A DNA stretch of 64,000 nt from positions 62,001-126,000 of the forward strand of contig CAJNOI010000061.1 of assembly GCA_905250115.1 (NCBI GenBank). Direction: 5' to 3'. The notes under the pieces are model-generated. The model ran no database searches. It was given only the letters and a program-made list of their open reading frames with translations, and was not told the DNA's origin. The position numbers and the translations under genes are program-made. The stretch is from Adineta steineri. Its lineage: Eukaryota > Rotifera > Eurotatoria > Adinetida > Adinetidae. Positions 34,301-47,269 of this stretch are shown here, piece by piece (the stretch's first letter is position 1; every line of letters begins with the position of its first letter).

Positions 34301-37300
34301 ATTCAACTAATCTTATTAAACCACTTTTATCAAAAAATTTAGGTGAGAAAAAAAAAGAAGTAAAATTTATGTTCATTTTTACGAATGAATGTTAGAAGAC
34401 ATCCATTAGTTCATAAAAGAATACACTTAAATATATATATGTGCCTACTTTCTCTTTCTCTCTCTGTCTCCTATTGCTTAATTCAATTTTGAATTGTATT
34501 TAAAAAAATACAAAAGAAAAAAAAGAAGAAGAAAAAATTGAATGTATCGGTTACTATCATTTTAGTTAATGGAACGGAAGCTGACTCTACTTGTCTAAAC
34601 TCAAATATGAACTCAACAGCATGTGGTAAAACAGCAGCTACAATGTTATTACACAAGAATTCTGTAGAGTACGTGTATAAAATTCTTTCTCTCTTTTTTT
34701 TTCTTCTTCGATAAAATTATCAATCGAGAAAATAATAATATAAGTTGCTTATCAGACTGAGTCATGCATTTTACTATATGATTTATGCATAAATTAACTA
34801 ACCTATTTTTTTTTACTTTTATTATAGCTGCAATAAAATGGAAAAAAAGAATGACGAAACATCTTATGACTTTTTACAAATGAATCATGATCTTCATTCG
34901 ATCAAAGCGGATGAGTCAATAGTGTCACCATTGTCAAAGACAAATAATACTCATGATAAAGGTATAATAGTATAGAATAAAGAATCTTTTGTGCGTAGTA
35001 TAGTGGCAGCAACAGCGGTTTCTTTTCTTTCTCCTTTTTTGCAGCGAGTAAAATGCAAAAGACCATGACGACGGCCGTCCTTTTTTACATCGTTAGTCGT
35101 CAGTCGTGATCCTGCTCATTCTCCCGTCTTTTTTTTTTCAACAAAAAAAAAAGGCAAAAGAAAAGAATGAATAAAAAAAAGAAAGAATACGAGAAAACAA
35201 TCGATCTGTAGTAGGTGTTGTTGTTTGCATATCTATATATATATATATGTTTAAGGTAAAAAAAATCCAAGGTATATTTAATTTCGCTTCTTTTATGTTT
35301 ATATAAATAGGCATACACATAACAAAGTGTAATCTGAATATATTGATCGAAAAGAAAACATGTTGTATGCAAAGAAAAAATATAAGCGGACTTTTTTTTC
35401 TTCTTTTCCTTTCATCCTCATTCTTCATGAGTAATCACTATCGATATTTATTTAGTCGAAAAAAACACCTGTCTATTCATATTTTTATCCTTCAATTTAA
35501 TATGTATATATGTGTGAGTAGCACGAAACAAATTACGGTATTTTAATAATATATATCTAATTAATAGTAACTTGTTGAACGTTTTTGACACGAATAATGT
35601 TATTTCAATACGTTCGTAGTTGATGTACAAATAATGATTCTTTTTTTTCTCTTCTCTTCTTCCTACTGAGTTGTATATTGAATTAAGTCTATAGACGGCT
35701 TTTTTTTTCTTCTGATATACATCGAGTGTTCTGTACTTGAATATTTCTGATTGTATTTTAGATGCGCTATCAACCAGTAAAAAAACAGACAATTTTTACT
35801 TAATACATCACCAATCATCCTTGATTCCTATTAAAGATTTATTGAATCATAATATCAATAAAAATATTGAAATTATTCAAATGGACGAACAAGAATGTAT
35901 ATTAGAAATAGTTGATGGTGTTGTGACACTTGTACCAAAAGATAAATCATCATTATTAGCAACAACAACAGCAACAACCGATAGTGATGAAGATAAATCC
36001 GAAGAAAAACAAAAGAATTCAATTGAATACGAAACAAGTAATAATTATGGTAAGAAGAAGCAAAAAAAAAGAATCTGTATTTTATTCTATTTCAAAAAAT
36101 TTATGTCATAATGCATACATAAGCATATTAAGAAATACAACATCTGTTCGATAAAATAAAAAGAAAGAAAAAAATGTGAACAGATGTTGATTTAAATTAA
36201 AATTAAACTATTAAAAGATAAGATTGGATTACATATTACTTGTTTCTTTTGATAGTACCCGTATTGAATTTATGTAGATAATATTTGTACTGAATGCATT
36301 GTAATCTATGAAAAATAATTTTTATTATTTAGATTCTCCTAAACATACAGAACGTTCATCGTCAGTAAATTCATCAATTTCTACACCATCTCTATCAGAA
36401 CATGAACCAGAACAAGATGAAATCTCATCATCATCATCGTCATCATCTCGATCATCGTCAAATAAAGACGAAAACGAAGAAACTCAAGAACCATTTATAC
36501 TTCTACGTGATACTCCATCTAGATCTCCTCCAATTCATTCTCAAACCGAACAATCCGTTGATTTATTAGATTTATTTTCAACTCCACCTATACCAATATC
36601 AAATTCTAGTACAGATAAAAATAATAATAAATCAACGAAAAATTTACTTGATGATTCTCTATCATCGGTTTCATCTTACAAAAACAAAAATCCTGATAAT
36701 GATTCAAATACTGATTCATCTGATCTAGAAGAAATACGTTCATCATCACCACTAGTACAAGAACAAGACCAAGAGCAAGAACAAGAACAAGAACAAGTTA
36801 AATCTTTATCACCATCTATATCAGAAAAAGGTAAAACTATATATTTAAAAATAACTTAAAAGTTTATTTTTCACTCTAAGAAAACAAAATTTTTTATCAT
36901 GAAAAATTCATTCTTTTTTTTTGTTGATAAACAAAATATTTTTCTAAGTTGACAATCGAATTGAAGGAGACATATGTCTGAAATCTTATTTAACACTTAA
37001 AAGGATTCATAAATATTTAACTAAAAACTCGTTAAATCTAATGAAAAATAACCTTCATTTTTTTATTATGAATTATAACTGAACTTAGTTTACTTCACTT
37101 AAGAGATTTCATGACAAATATCAGTATTCTTAAAACAAATTACAAATGTCTCTCAAGAGAATATTTTAGTTATGACACTTTTTTTCTAACAATAAAAATC
37201 CTTCTATTCACAACTCGTTTCTTCTTTCCGAAGGATATATGTGAACATGTTTAGATAAAAGAAGATTTCTTTTGTTTTAGAAAAGGTTGTTCTATATTGT

Positions 37301-40300
37301 TACTCTTTTATCCGATGTAACACTCTAATTGTTGTTCAGTGTTTATTTAATCTTTCGGCCTCGCAATGACATTCTTCTTCTTTCTTCTTTTTTTTTTCTT
37401 GTCTTAAGTATAAAGAATATAAATGAAGAGGAAGTTAGATCGAAGGTAGTAGTAGTACAATTCTTTTCGGAAGATGAACTAGTCCATCTATTCTTCATTT
37501 TCTCTTTTGTTTATTGAACAATTTATCATCGTTGTTGTTATTTTAATCTCTTATGTATGTACGTGAAGAGAACGCAATAAATTGTTCACTATTTTATTCA
37601 CTGCCCATTACAACGATAGCTGACCTAACTAGTAGACAAATTGGTATGTGTTAACTTAATAGTGCTATTGTCCTATTCATATTTTTATAGAGTATAGACA
37701 TTTGATTGGATATTATATACATCTCGAGACAATACTTTATATTATTGAAATGTTCATTTTTGTTTAGACGATTTTTCACCTGAATCACCAACACATCAAA
37801 TTTCTGTTCCATCTGAATCAATTCCAATCGTTGAAAAATCTCCATCAGTCGACGAAACTGACGTTGAATATCAATTACCTAAAAGTGAACCACCACCAGC
37901 AGCTAAACCAATCAATAAAGCTCGTATAAACGAATTTGCTTCACTTCTATCCGGATCTGTTCATTTAATTCAACCGCCAGCAATTAAAAAACAAGAAACA
38001 CCTAAATCATCAATTCCATTTGCAAATCGTCCACCAACATCACCATCACGTTCCGACGAACAAAGTTATTCTTCAATACGTTCAGCAAATAGTGATCGAG
38101 ACGAACGTGAATCATTTCATACAGTACAATCGAACAATAATTCTGATCAAGAACAAACCAAAAAATCTATTGATGCACGTTATAACGAAAAAATTGATGA
38201 TCGAAAATCTATACAAATAAATACATCAAATATAAAAGCATTATTTGAACAAAAAATTTCAGATACAAATAAAGCATTATCACAATCAAATGAACATTTA
38301 TTACATACAATTGAAGCTAAACAACAACAACAACATAAAAAAGCTCCGATTAGTTATGGAAGTTTAAAACGTAATTTATTATCTAATCAACCACAACAAC
38401 AAACTACTCGAAGACAATCCTATCAAGATATTTCAAATATGAATAAATATACAGATCATATTGCTGGAGTAAAAGATGTAGTTATTGAAGATAAACAGGT
38501 ATGAAAAATGATTATTCTAAAATAATGACAATCTTGATTATGTCAATATAAGTTTTCTTCCGACAATATATAGTAATATGAACTTTTTTGTCTTCTATTT
38601 TTGATGAAAAAAAAGTACTTGAATATTCAGACGTGTGACATCAGGGAATTTTGTTGTTGTTTTGATCAAATGATATTAATGTTTATCGAACATAGTCGTA
38701 GAATAATCGGATCTTTTTCGTATTTGACATTAAGCAATTATTAAAGTTAGAGATCTTGTAAGACAATACATGAAGAAAGAAAAGGTTAGTATTTAGTTAT
38801 AGAAAGAATAGATTTAACAGTTCATGAAATTCTAAAACATTCTATTAATCGATTTATTTCAATACTGAACTTCATCATTTCTCTTCAAACTCAAATGAAT
38901 ATATAAGTACACTTTTGATATTATAATTGTATGTTTACATAATTACTAGAAGAATTTCTTTGTTTGAATCTTTATTATCTCTAATATATTGTATGATTAT
39001 TTCAGCCTGAACATGAACATCAACCTCAAATTTATGGTAGTAATACACGTCGTCATAATACTGAAGAAATAATTCGTCCAGGAACTGCTCCTTCAAGAAC
39101 ATCATCTGAATCAATATCAAATGGTCATAATTCTGAATCTTTAATAGCTCGTGAAATTCGTGAAGCACAAGAAAAAGAAGAAGAATTAAGACGACAACGT
39201 CGTAAATGTGGTCTACCAGAAGATGCAACTGCTTTATTAACAAACGCAAATAATGATTCATTAAAAACAGATAGTCCATCATCAGCAAAAGCACCCGTTA
39301 AAAGTAGTTCATTTTTATCAAATTTAGATTTTTTTACATCAAAAGAAAATACTTCAACTTCAACGAATGGTTCACCATCATCACGTCGTTCAACAACATC
39401 AATAACAAATATTGTTTATGATTCTCATGTAACACCAATCAATGATGAACGACAACAAATAAATAATGTTGTTTCACAAGAATTACATCGTTTAAATGAT
39501 AATGGTGTACCAATTATTCGTACAGGCTCAACAAATAATTTTATTCATCGTTCATCATCAAATCAAAATATTCTTGCAGCACAAAATACAAATAATATAA
39601 TTCAACGTGAAATTGAAGCTATACGTGCTAAAGAAGCTGAATTACGGCAATTAGGTCGAATACAACATACAAGTGATGAACATTCCGATCCAAGAAAATA
39701 TCAAGAATTTGTACCAATAATATCAAAAAGTCAATCAAGTAATACTCTTGCAACAGGAAAAGTTAGACGAGATACAGAACGAATTCATCGACCTGTAATT
39801 GCAACATCAAATGGATTTCTAACACCAAAATTAACACATAATAATAATTCATGTAAAAGAAAAAGTTTTTTTTTAATATTTATGTTTTAAATGATCTTCT
39901 TCATTTTTTAGCAATTTCATCCATACGTGGTAAATTTCCAAGTCCAAATCCAACAGCACCCATTATTAGTTCATCAAATAAATCAGCGGATTATTCAAAA
40001 TTATCATCAACAGATAGACTTGAATTAGAAAAACGTGAATTTCAAGAAAGAGAACAAGAATTAAAGTAAAATCCTTGAAAAAAGTTTTTTTTTTCATTCA
40101 TAATAGTAAACATTATTATTTAGAAAGCAACGTCATTCAGCTATAGGTGTTACATCATCAGTAAATGGTGATTCAGGCAATGCATCACAAGATGAACATG
40201 AAGAAGATCAAGAACGTTATTTTGATAAAATTGAACGATTAAAACGAAAAGAAAATGAAGTAAATTGTTTTTTTTGCTGTTGTCTATTTATTTCATTGAA

Positions 40301-40438
40301 TTTTCTATTCTTTATCAGAGAGCACAAGCACCATTAATACGTCCAACAAAAAAATTAGATATGTCACAACGCTGGGAACAAATGTTAACAAATAAAAATG
40401 TTCAAAATACAACTGGTGATGATAATGATGAAGATTGA
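31355..40438 (+). CDS. Large disordered scaffold with AKAP2/MISP-like C-terminal region
   Basis: Thirteen exons (31355-31460, 31513-31969, 32437-32946, 34173-34342, 34566-34668, 34828-34961, 35762-36049, 36333-36830, 37768-38498, 39006-39852, 39912-40065, 40124-40259, 40319-40438) keep one frame of 1417 residues. The protein is Ser/Asn/Asp/Glu-rich with acidic runs in exon 3 and an (EQ)n tract in exon 8. The C-terminal half holds charged helices: NTSNIKALFEQKI (exon 9), LIAREIREAQEKEEELRRQR and IIQREIEAIRAKEAELRQLG (exon 10), ELEKREFQEREQEL, and SQRWEQMLTNK near the end. The REIxxAxEKExELR pattern resembles the AKAP2/MISP C-terminal family (actin and kinase scaffolds), an inference by eye. 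Several introns exceed 500 bases, unlike neighbouring genes, and alternative splicing of the small exons 4-6 is possible. Confidence 0.7.
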
Positions 40439-41645
40439 ACTAAATTATTTCAAAATGCTTTTTTTTCATCTTACATATATTATATATATATTGAATATAC
40501 GGGTGCTCTTGCTGAAGACAAACGCTCTTATAGTCATTCCATTGATTGCTTTGTTTTTGTTTTTCTCTTCTTCTTTTAGTTTGAAAATTTTAAACCAGTT
40601 TTTTTTCTTTCTTTCTTCTTTTACTGTATATTTATATTCGCTATTAACTTGTAATCAACATCATCGCATATATACAGCAAAACAAAAAATATAATAAGTT
40701 CTGAATTATTTGTTGTTGTATGGCATCAAATTTGTTTTTTTCTTTATTATTCGACAATATATTTATTTTTCGTTTTCATAAGGCTTGGTTAAAACATGTT
40801 GAGAAAAATTAAGTAGTTTATACTTATAGATGAACTGTTATTCAATCGGATTAGATTTTCGATATTTTTCGTGTCCTGTAAAAAAAGTCGATAAAAATCA
40901 GTTATGAAAGGAAGGTGTGATAATAACTACTATCATAATCTAGACTCTGTAATACATGCAAGTGAAAAGAGTTACATAAGCAGTATTTATCAACTGAACT
41001 AATGTTTTACTGACAGATAAATAAAATAGTATGATCAGTTAACTATTGTGTAAATGTGAATCACGCATGTGATTTGTGTTATATAATTCTTTTTATTCAT
41101 TTTCAATCAAACAAAATATGAGCATAAGACATAGAAACACATTACGCATATGAGAATATTTTCTAGCACAGTAGTAATTAAATATAATATTGATAAAAAT
41201 CATATTCTTATTTCATTTTTACCACAAGAGAAAAGTATAATCCATATTCTCTAAGGGTATCTACCATATTAATATTTTATATATTAATTCCTATTCTTCG
41301 TAGTTACATTATCAATCATAAGATCAGATTTTTTTCATACTATAGAAAACGAGATTAATTTAGTATTTGAACTAATATTCTTTCACTTTTGTCCGATTGA
41401 TGATGATGAAAGAAAAGAACTAAAAAACAAATTTTAAATACAAGATCAATATATAATTACAACATCATCATTGTTTGTCGAGCGCATAGAAGTGTTATTT
41501 GTTAAAATCATCTATAGCAAACAAATTTATTAGTGTTGTTCACTATCTTTATTCATATACTTTTAATTGAACAAAAAAGAAAGAAAGAAAATGATATGTT
41601 CTATTTTTGTCTTCATACCAATATTTTTTGAGTGATCATCAGACG
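40439..41645. other. AT-rich spacer; 3' part is the upstream half of a duplicated unit
   Basis: From about 41396 the sequence recurs at 42797-42985 and so belongs to the tandem duplication. The rest shows no feature. Confidence 0.5.
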
Positions 41646-42452
41646 ATGTTTATTTCAACCAGTTTTCTCATTTTCCTATGTTCTATTACAATAATAAAAA
41701 CTGATCGAACTATTCGCCGTTTACCTTATAAACTTGATAGTGATATAACTGCATTTGTAGGTGATAATATAATTAATTATGAATTAACACGTATTGATAC
41801 AAGTGGTCCCATGTCAACTCTCGAGATTGAAACTGAACAGTGGGTACATGATTGTTGTTTTATAGTTACATCTCAACCTGTTCTTCGTATTCGTCTTAAA
41901 GCAGAAAATAATTATCCAAAAATAACTGCTTATTTACGTCTTCGTACATCATTATCATCAATTGTTATGACTGGTACAGGAATGATAACAACGACAAATT
42001 CAATTCAATCAGATTCATTAGTATTTGAATTATCAGGTACTAGTAAAGCACAACTACAAGTAGAAATTACTACTAAACTCGATGTTATTCTTGCTGGTAC
42101 GGGTCAAATAACTATGACGGGAAATGTTCGAGGTGCAGGTTATATTCGTCTTACTGGAGCAGGAGAATTCGATGGCCGTGCATGTCCTATGAATACTGTT
42201 ATTGTTGATGTTACTGGTGTTGGTACAGCGTATGTTATTGGTGAACAAGCTGTTGATGTTGCTGTTGGAGGAGTAGGTCATGTGTATTATCATGGACCAT
42301 TAAGAAATCAACGAGTTAATGGACTTGGATCGATTGATTCATTATTAAGCAGTAATGGTAAATTATTAAAATCATCTGCAATAACAATGAAAATATCTAT
42401 TAACTATTATATAATTTGTTTTTTCTTTTATGTATTCAAATTTTTCTTGTAA
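41646..42452 (+). CDS. DUF2807/GIN-like surface protein, copy 1
   Basis: Intronless, 268 residues from the ATG at 41646. Signal peptide (MFISTSFLIFLCSITIIKT), then a beta-repeat protein in which each strand pair ends in a small Gly turn: SSIVMTGTGMI, FELSGTSKA, VILAGTGQI, IRLTGAGEF, VDVTGVGTA, VAVGGVGHVYYHG. This matches the bacterial head-GIN/DUF2807 beta-helix pattern, known mostly from Bacteroidetes. A hydrophobic C-terminal segment (INYYIICFFFYVFKFFL) suggests a GPI or membrane anchor. The predicted location is the cell surface. The domain assignment is by eye; bacterial origin is an inference from the known distribution. Confidence 0.75.
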   Translation: MFISTSFLIFLCSITIIKTDRTIRRLPYKLDSDITAFVGDNIINYELTRIDTSGPMSTLEIETEQWVHDCCFIVTSQPVLRIRLKAENNYPKITAYLRLRTSLSSIVMTGTGMITTTNSIQSDSLVFELSGTSKAQLQVEITTKLDVILAGTGQITMTGNVRGAGYIRLTGAGEFDGRACPMNTVIVDVTGVGTAYVIGEQAVDVAVGGVGHVYYHGPLRNQRVNGLGSIDSLLSSNGKLLKSSAITMKISINYYIICFFFYVFKFFL

Positions 42453-42737
42453 ATAGTTTTTCATAGGAATATGTAGTATTATAATATTATCCAGAATTTA
42501 ACAATTAAATTGTATTAACCCTTGGTGGTGGTCGTGAGGTCCACGCGGATTCATTTCACAGATTTTCGTTCAAAATTGCATCAAGGGCTTCTATGTTTGA
42601 CCTATCTCTTTATCTCATCTTTCTTTCAAACCACAGATAAGTCTAATGAATAAAAAATGGCGCTATGAGTCCGCATGGACTCCAGGACAACTTTACTCTT
42701 GTCAAAATATTACTTTCCCTGCGAAAGGTTGATGACG

Positions 42738-42796
42738 GATGAGTGGGTGTCATTGTCTCTTCGTTGTTGCATCATGCCACACCCACACCCATCCCA
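42738..42796. repeat. Telomere-like foldback 7
   Basis: GAGTGGGTGTC at 42742 is followed by CCACACCCACACCCATCCC at 42778-42796. It sits exactly at the junction between the two duplicated units. Confidence 0.6.
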
Positions 42797-43250
42797 TTGA
42801 TGATGAAAGAAACGAATTGAAAAACAAATTTTTAAATACAAGATCAATATATAATTACAACATCATTATTTTTTTGTCGAGTATATAGAAGTGTTATTTA
42901 TTAAAATCTTCTATAGTAAACAAATTTATTAGTGGTATTCACTATCTGTATTCATATACTTTTAATTGAACAAAAAAAGAAAGTATTAGCTTGTTTCGAC
43001 GAACATATACGTCTGTCAATTTCAAATAGGAAAATCACTTCTTTACTACTACGCACACACACATATATCTGTTACTTTACAAAGGCAAACAAAGACAAAC
43101 AAAAAGAAAAAGAAAAGATAGATAGATAGATTGAATCCAGGGAAGAATGACAAAGTGATTCTTCCCTAATAGAAAGAAAGAACGAAAGTGATATATTCTA
43201 ATTTTTGTTTTCATGCTTCATATCAATATTCTTTCAGTGACCATCAGACG

Positions 43251-44093
43251 ATGTTTATTTCAAGTACTTTTCTTATTTTCCTATGTTCTATTACAATAAT
43301 AAAAACTGATCGAACTATTCGTCGTTTACCTTATAAACTTGATGGTGATATAACTGCACTCGTCGGTGATAGTATAATTAGTTATGAATTAACACGTATT
43401 GATACAAGTGGTCCAATGTCAACTCTCGAGATTGAAACTGAACAATGGGTACACGACTGTTGTTTGATAATTACATCTCAGTCTGAACTTCGTATTCGTC
43501 TTAAAGCAGAAAATAATTATCCAAAAATAACTGCTTATTTACGTCTTCGTACATCATTATCATCGATTGTTATGAGCGGTACAGCAATGATAACAACGAC
43601 AAATTCAATTCAATCAGATTCATTATTATTGAAAGTATCAGGTGCTAGTAAAGCACAACTACAAGTGGAAATTACTTCTAAACTTAACGTTATTCTTTCC
43701 GGTGCGGCTCAAATAACTATGACGGGAAATGTTCGAGGTGCAGGTTGTATTCTTCTTTCTGGAGCAGGAAAATTCGATGGTCGTGCATGTCCTATGAATA
43801 CTGTTATTGTTGATGTTAGTGGTGCTGGCACAGCGTATGTTATCGGTGAACAAGCTGTCGATGTTGCTGTTAGAGGAGCAGGTCATGTATATTATCAGGG
43901 ACCATTAAGAAGTCAACGAGTTAGTGGAGCTGGGTCGATTAATGGACATGGATCAATTGATGGACTTGGATCGATTAATTCATTATTTAGCAGTATTGGT
44001 GAAATATTCAATTCATCTACCACAACAATGAAAATATCTATTAACTTTTATATAATTTGTTTTTTCTTTTATGTATTTAAGTTTTTCTTCTAA
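43251..44093 (+). CDS. DUF2807/GIN-like surface protein, copy 2
   Basis: 280 residues, the tandem partner of the gene at 41646-42452 with the same signal peptide, repeat layout and C-terminal hydrophobic anchor. It has a 12-residue expansion of GxGSI units near the C-terminus (SGAGSINGHGSIDGLGSI). Most differences from copy 1 fall in the turn motif of each repeat (TGTG to SGTA, AGTG to SGAA, TGVG to SGAG, NGLG to SGAG), while the strands between them are almost unchanged. An AG acceptor-like TTCTTTCAG lies 15 bases before the ATG, so a leader intron is possible. Confidence 0.75.
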   Translation: MFISSTFLIFLCSITIIKTDRTIRRLPYKLDGDITALVGDSIISYELTRIDTSGPMSTLEIETEQWVHDCCLIITSQSELRIRLKAENNYPKITAYLRLRTSLSSIVMSGTAMITTTNSIQSDSLLLKVSGASKAQLQVEITSKLNVILSGAAQITMTGNVRGAGCILLSGAGKFDGRACPMNTVIVDVSGAGTAYVIGEQAVDVAVRGAGHVYYQGPLRSQRVSGAGSINGHGSIDGLGSINSLFSSIGEIFNSSTTTMKISINFYIICFFFYVFKFFF

Positions 44094-44478
44094 ATAGTTT
44101 CTTATAGAAATATTTCGTGTTAAATATTATGAAATATGTTACAATTAAATTGTATTGATAAATGAAAAATAAATAATGGTTGTCTTGATTCTTGAAAATT
44201 ATTTGACATAAAAAACAGTGTTTTGATATATAGAGATTCGATTCTGCTATCATGCTTGAAATAGAATAACTCAATCATTATTATTACTATGTATATTATG
44301 TCAGACTCATAATGAATTTCATAATTATTCTATTCACTACTTTTCGTATGTATCATTTATTCAATTTGAAAGAAGTGAAATTAAAAAATATTATTTCCTT
44401 AGTCATTTTTATTTCATTCAAAATCGACGAAAACTGAATGGTATTTTTTTTATTTACAAAATATTCAAAAGAAAATAT

Positions 44479-46066
44479 TTAATCTTTTTTAGATCTTATT
44501 AATCTACTAGATTTCTTCCGAGATCGACAATCATAATTTAATTCGGTATTATCATCATTACTATCGATGTTAACCATTGATAATGTAATATCATTCAATC
44601 GCTGAAAACCTATGATATAGAATAACATACATATGACATTGATATATATTTTTACTTAAAACTTACGTGTTGAAAAACGATTTCTGTAGTGATTAGATGG
44701 ATCAATAATAGGTAGTGGAGATGGTTCTCGAATTGATATATTATTTTCTAAACAAATATCATAATTAAAGAAAATGTATTCTTCTAAAAATAATTAAACA
44801 TACTCTTAGTTTTATTATTCCTTCGTTGTCTAAGTGTCGGACGTTCAGGTTTAATAATTGAAACGGATTTTCGTTTACGTAAAGTAATAGTATTTTCTGA
44901 TTTTGATTGTTTTCGTTTTCGAGTTTTTCTTTTACGAATTGATTCTGATTTCGTTTTTTTCCTCGAACGTGTTTGACGTTTAGATAGTGGTTCTGGAATG
45001 TCGAAAGAATCTCTATTAAGAAATATTTATATTTGTATAAGACAAAAAAAGAATAGGAATAGAATTTTACTGATGTTGAAAATGAGTATCATTAATACCA
45101 TATTTAAGAAGATCTGTATGAGTAAGTCGATCGAGCATTATTTTTGGTTCCATAAATTCTAAACATTCTTGATCTGTTTGATTTTGATCAAATGATGAAG
45201 TTATATCTCTAATTGATGGAGATTCTTCTCCTTCTTCCTGAAGAATGGTTGCAGAAAAATTAATTGGAATTGGAAGATTTGGTTCTGTATATATTGGTAG
45301 TACTTGAGTTTGTTTGAAAGATAATTCTGAAGAATATATATTTGGAGATTCTTCATGATTAACAATATATGTTTCATTAACACAAGGAAGAATTTGATTC
45401 GATTTTCTCTGAAGTAAAACAATACTAATGCGTTCATTTTTAATCGACGAATTTTTATTCTAAAATAATAAAATTCTATCCAGATAATTTTTATAAACAA
45501 AAAGAAGAAGTTATTTACAGATAGCTTTAAATGATTCTTGTTCTTGTTAGTTGCTCGAAAATTATTCGATGTAATAGTAGAATGCATCACTTTCCAATAT
45601 TCATTTTCTTCATGTAAGACTTTTTTAATAGCATTACAATGTTTTTTAAGAATATGACGAATATTTTCTATACGCTAAAAACACATCTTATTAGTTATGG
45701 AAATATTTTAAAAATATATAAATATTTACTTTATTTAAATGATTTGGTAATGATTGTACAGCTAATTCAGTTAGATTATCAAATATATGAAGTTTATTTC
45801 TATGTTCAAATAAATTTTGATCAATTTCAATTATAGTTTTTTTAATAATGTTATTTTGTAAACAAACATCTTTGAGTTGTTTTGCAAATTGTACTAAAAG
45901 AAAATATTAATGTAATAGAGATAAATTATTTCAATGATAAAATACCATTAATACTAGTTTCGATTAATTTTCGAGCTTGTCGATATTTAGTACGAGTAGC
46001 TTCAAAACGAGTTCGATTCCAAGTTGAAGGTGTATCAAGTACTATTCGATTAATAATGAAAACCAT
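44479..46066 (-). CDS. Basic coiled-coil nuclear protein (shugoshin-like at best)
   Basis: Seven exons on the minus strand (46066-45946, 45893-45730, 45674-45519, 45459-45071, 45012-44804, 44747-44667, 44609-44479) give 416 residues; a TGA directly precedes the ATG. Residues 1-145 are helical and coiled-coil-like (RTRFEATRTKYRQARKLIE; HLNKRIENIRHILKKHC). The middle is acidic and Ser-rich. After residue 275 come strongly basic nuclear-localisation clusters (SKRQTRSRKKTKSESIRKRK) and a tail CRSRKKSSRLIRSKKD. An N-terminal coiled coil with a basic RxSSR-type tail is the plan of shugoshins, but the signature residues are not convincing, so no name is given. Nuclear or chromatin location is likely. 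Confidence 0.6.
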
Positions 46067-46659
46067 TCATAAGAGATAGAATATTTTGAATAATTATTGA
46101 CAAGAATTATCTAAGAACAAAGAATTTTCGTTTCGTTCAGATTCCCGTCAATCATTCTAATGACAACCAATTATTATTCAGCACGTGACAGATGTCAGAT
46201 ATTGCTTTTCAAATACGAAAAAAAAAATTAATATAGTTTTTTTAAACTTTCAGTGAAATAGAAAATTACATTTGAAGTAGAAAAAGTTAACAACTTATTA
46301 TGCGTGATTACATTGTATTAATAAAACGACAAAAATCTAAACTAATTTCCATTTCATAAGTATAGAGACAAGAAATTTTTGATTGATTCTATTGAAATTA
46401 TAGAGCTATAGATCAACGTTCTTTTTTTTGAAAAGAATTAATACGTAACAATGATTTCCATTACTTTCGTATGTATTTTATAATATTGAAAAGAAGAATT
46501 GATATCTTAATGGCACCAGTATAGCTAATATTTCTCTCATCGTTTTTCTATGGGGTATCGTATGCTTATTACAATCGATTTTGAGATATCTATTCGTTTT
46601 CGAAACTAATTTATTTCCTATTTACTCTTTATTTGTAATAGAAAAATATTCAGAAGTGA
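46067..46659. other. AT-rich spacer
   Basis: Upstream region of the minus-strand gene. Nothing recognised. Confidence 0.4.
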
Positions 46660-46860
46660 AGTACTATATCAATAGGTGCTATTGGTGGATTGATATCTGG
46701 ATAAATCTATGATGAAAAACAGAAAATAAACTATTTAATGGGACATTCGATTGCATTAATTTGTACTGTTATACAAAGGATCATGACAGTAAGTATTCGT
46801 GTATTATTCATGTTTATTAATCGTCATTGATTACAAATGAATGATGAAGAAATCATCATC
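46660..46860 (+). pseudogene. Fragment of an MFS permease last exon
   Basis: Reads ISIGAIGGLISG-stop-IYDEKQK...YLMGHSIAL...RVLFMFINRH-stop...MNDEEI. It lines up with the last exon of the intact permease downstream (SVGSLGGIISGQIYTDNQKP, 48723-49026). It has a TAA at 46702-46704 and a TGA near 46828. The upstream exons are missing. It is the relic of a tandem duplicate. Confidence 0.85.
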
Positions 46861-47269
46861 CTAAATTTTAATATACATTATAATCTTGAAAATAGTTTTC
46901 GATAATATTTTAATTTGGTCTACTAATAATTTCTAGTAAATTTTATATTCAAAGTTATTAACAATACATATAGTCATTGATGGCACTTTTACTTGAGACA
47001 TATTCAAGTTTATACAAACATGTAAGATCAAAGTTTTGAATTGTACTCATAAAATTCTTTACTTTTATTCTCTTTCAAACTATTGTGATATAGACTATTG
47101 ATTTAGTTCTATTTCAAAAGCTATCATCAAGTGCATAGAAGGGTACACAGCTTGAATGACGATCATAGAGGGCACAATATAGTATATATATATATATACA
47201 TTCATATTGTTTTTCTTTCTTCCATATGTGACAATCACAAAAGTAAAAATACACAGTAGAACACATACT

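Larger units (their letters stand above)
41396..44150 (+). repeat. Direct tandem duplication carrying the DUF2807-like genes
   Basis: Unit 1 (about 41396-42500) and unit 2 (about 42797-44150) share leader, coding region and 3' end. Unit 2 has about 200 extra bases in the leader (42986-43190), including a GATA run and a 9-bp hairpin GGGAAGAAT/ATTCTTCCC at 43140-43165. The junction contains a short inverted pair (GTCCACGCGGATTCAT, 42540; ATGAGTCCGCATGGAC, 42665) and telomere-like foldback 7. Confidence 0.85.

Noticed and set aside
45201..45590. 129-codon minus-strand open frame
   Set aside because: It is mostly an out-of-frame reading of exons 3-4 and the intron of the basic coiled-coil gene, whose true frame has good splice sites.
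44479..46066. Firm assignment as shugoshin
   Set aside because: The general plan fits, but the N-terminal and C-terminal signature residues are not clear enough by eye; left unnamed.
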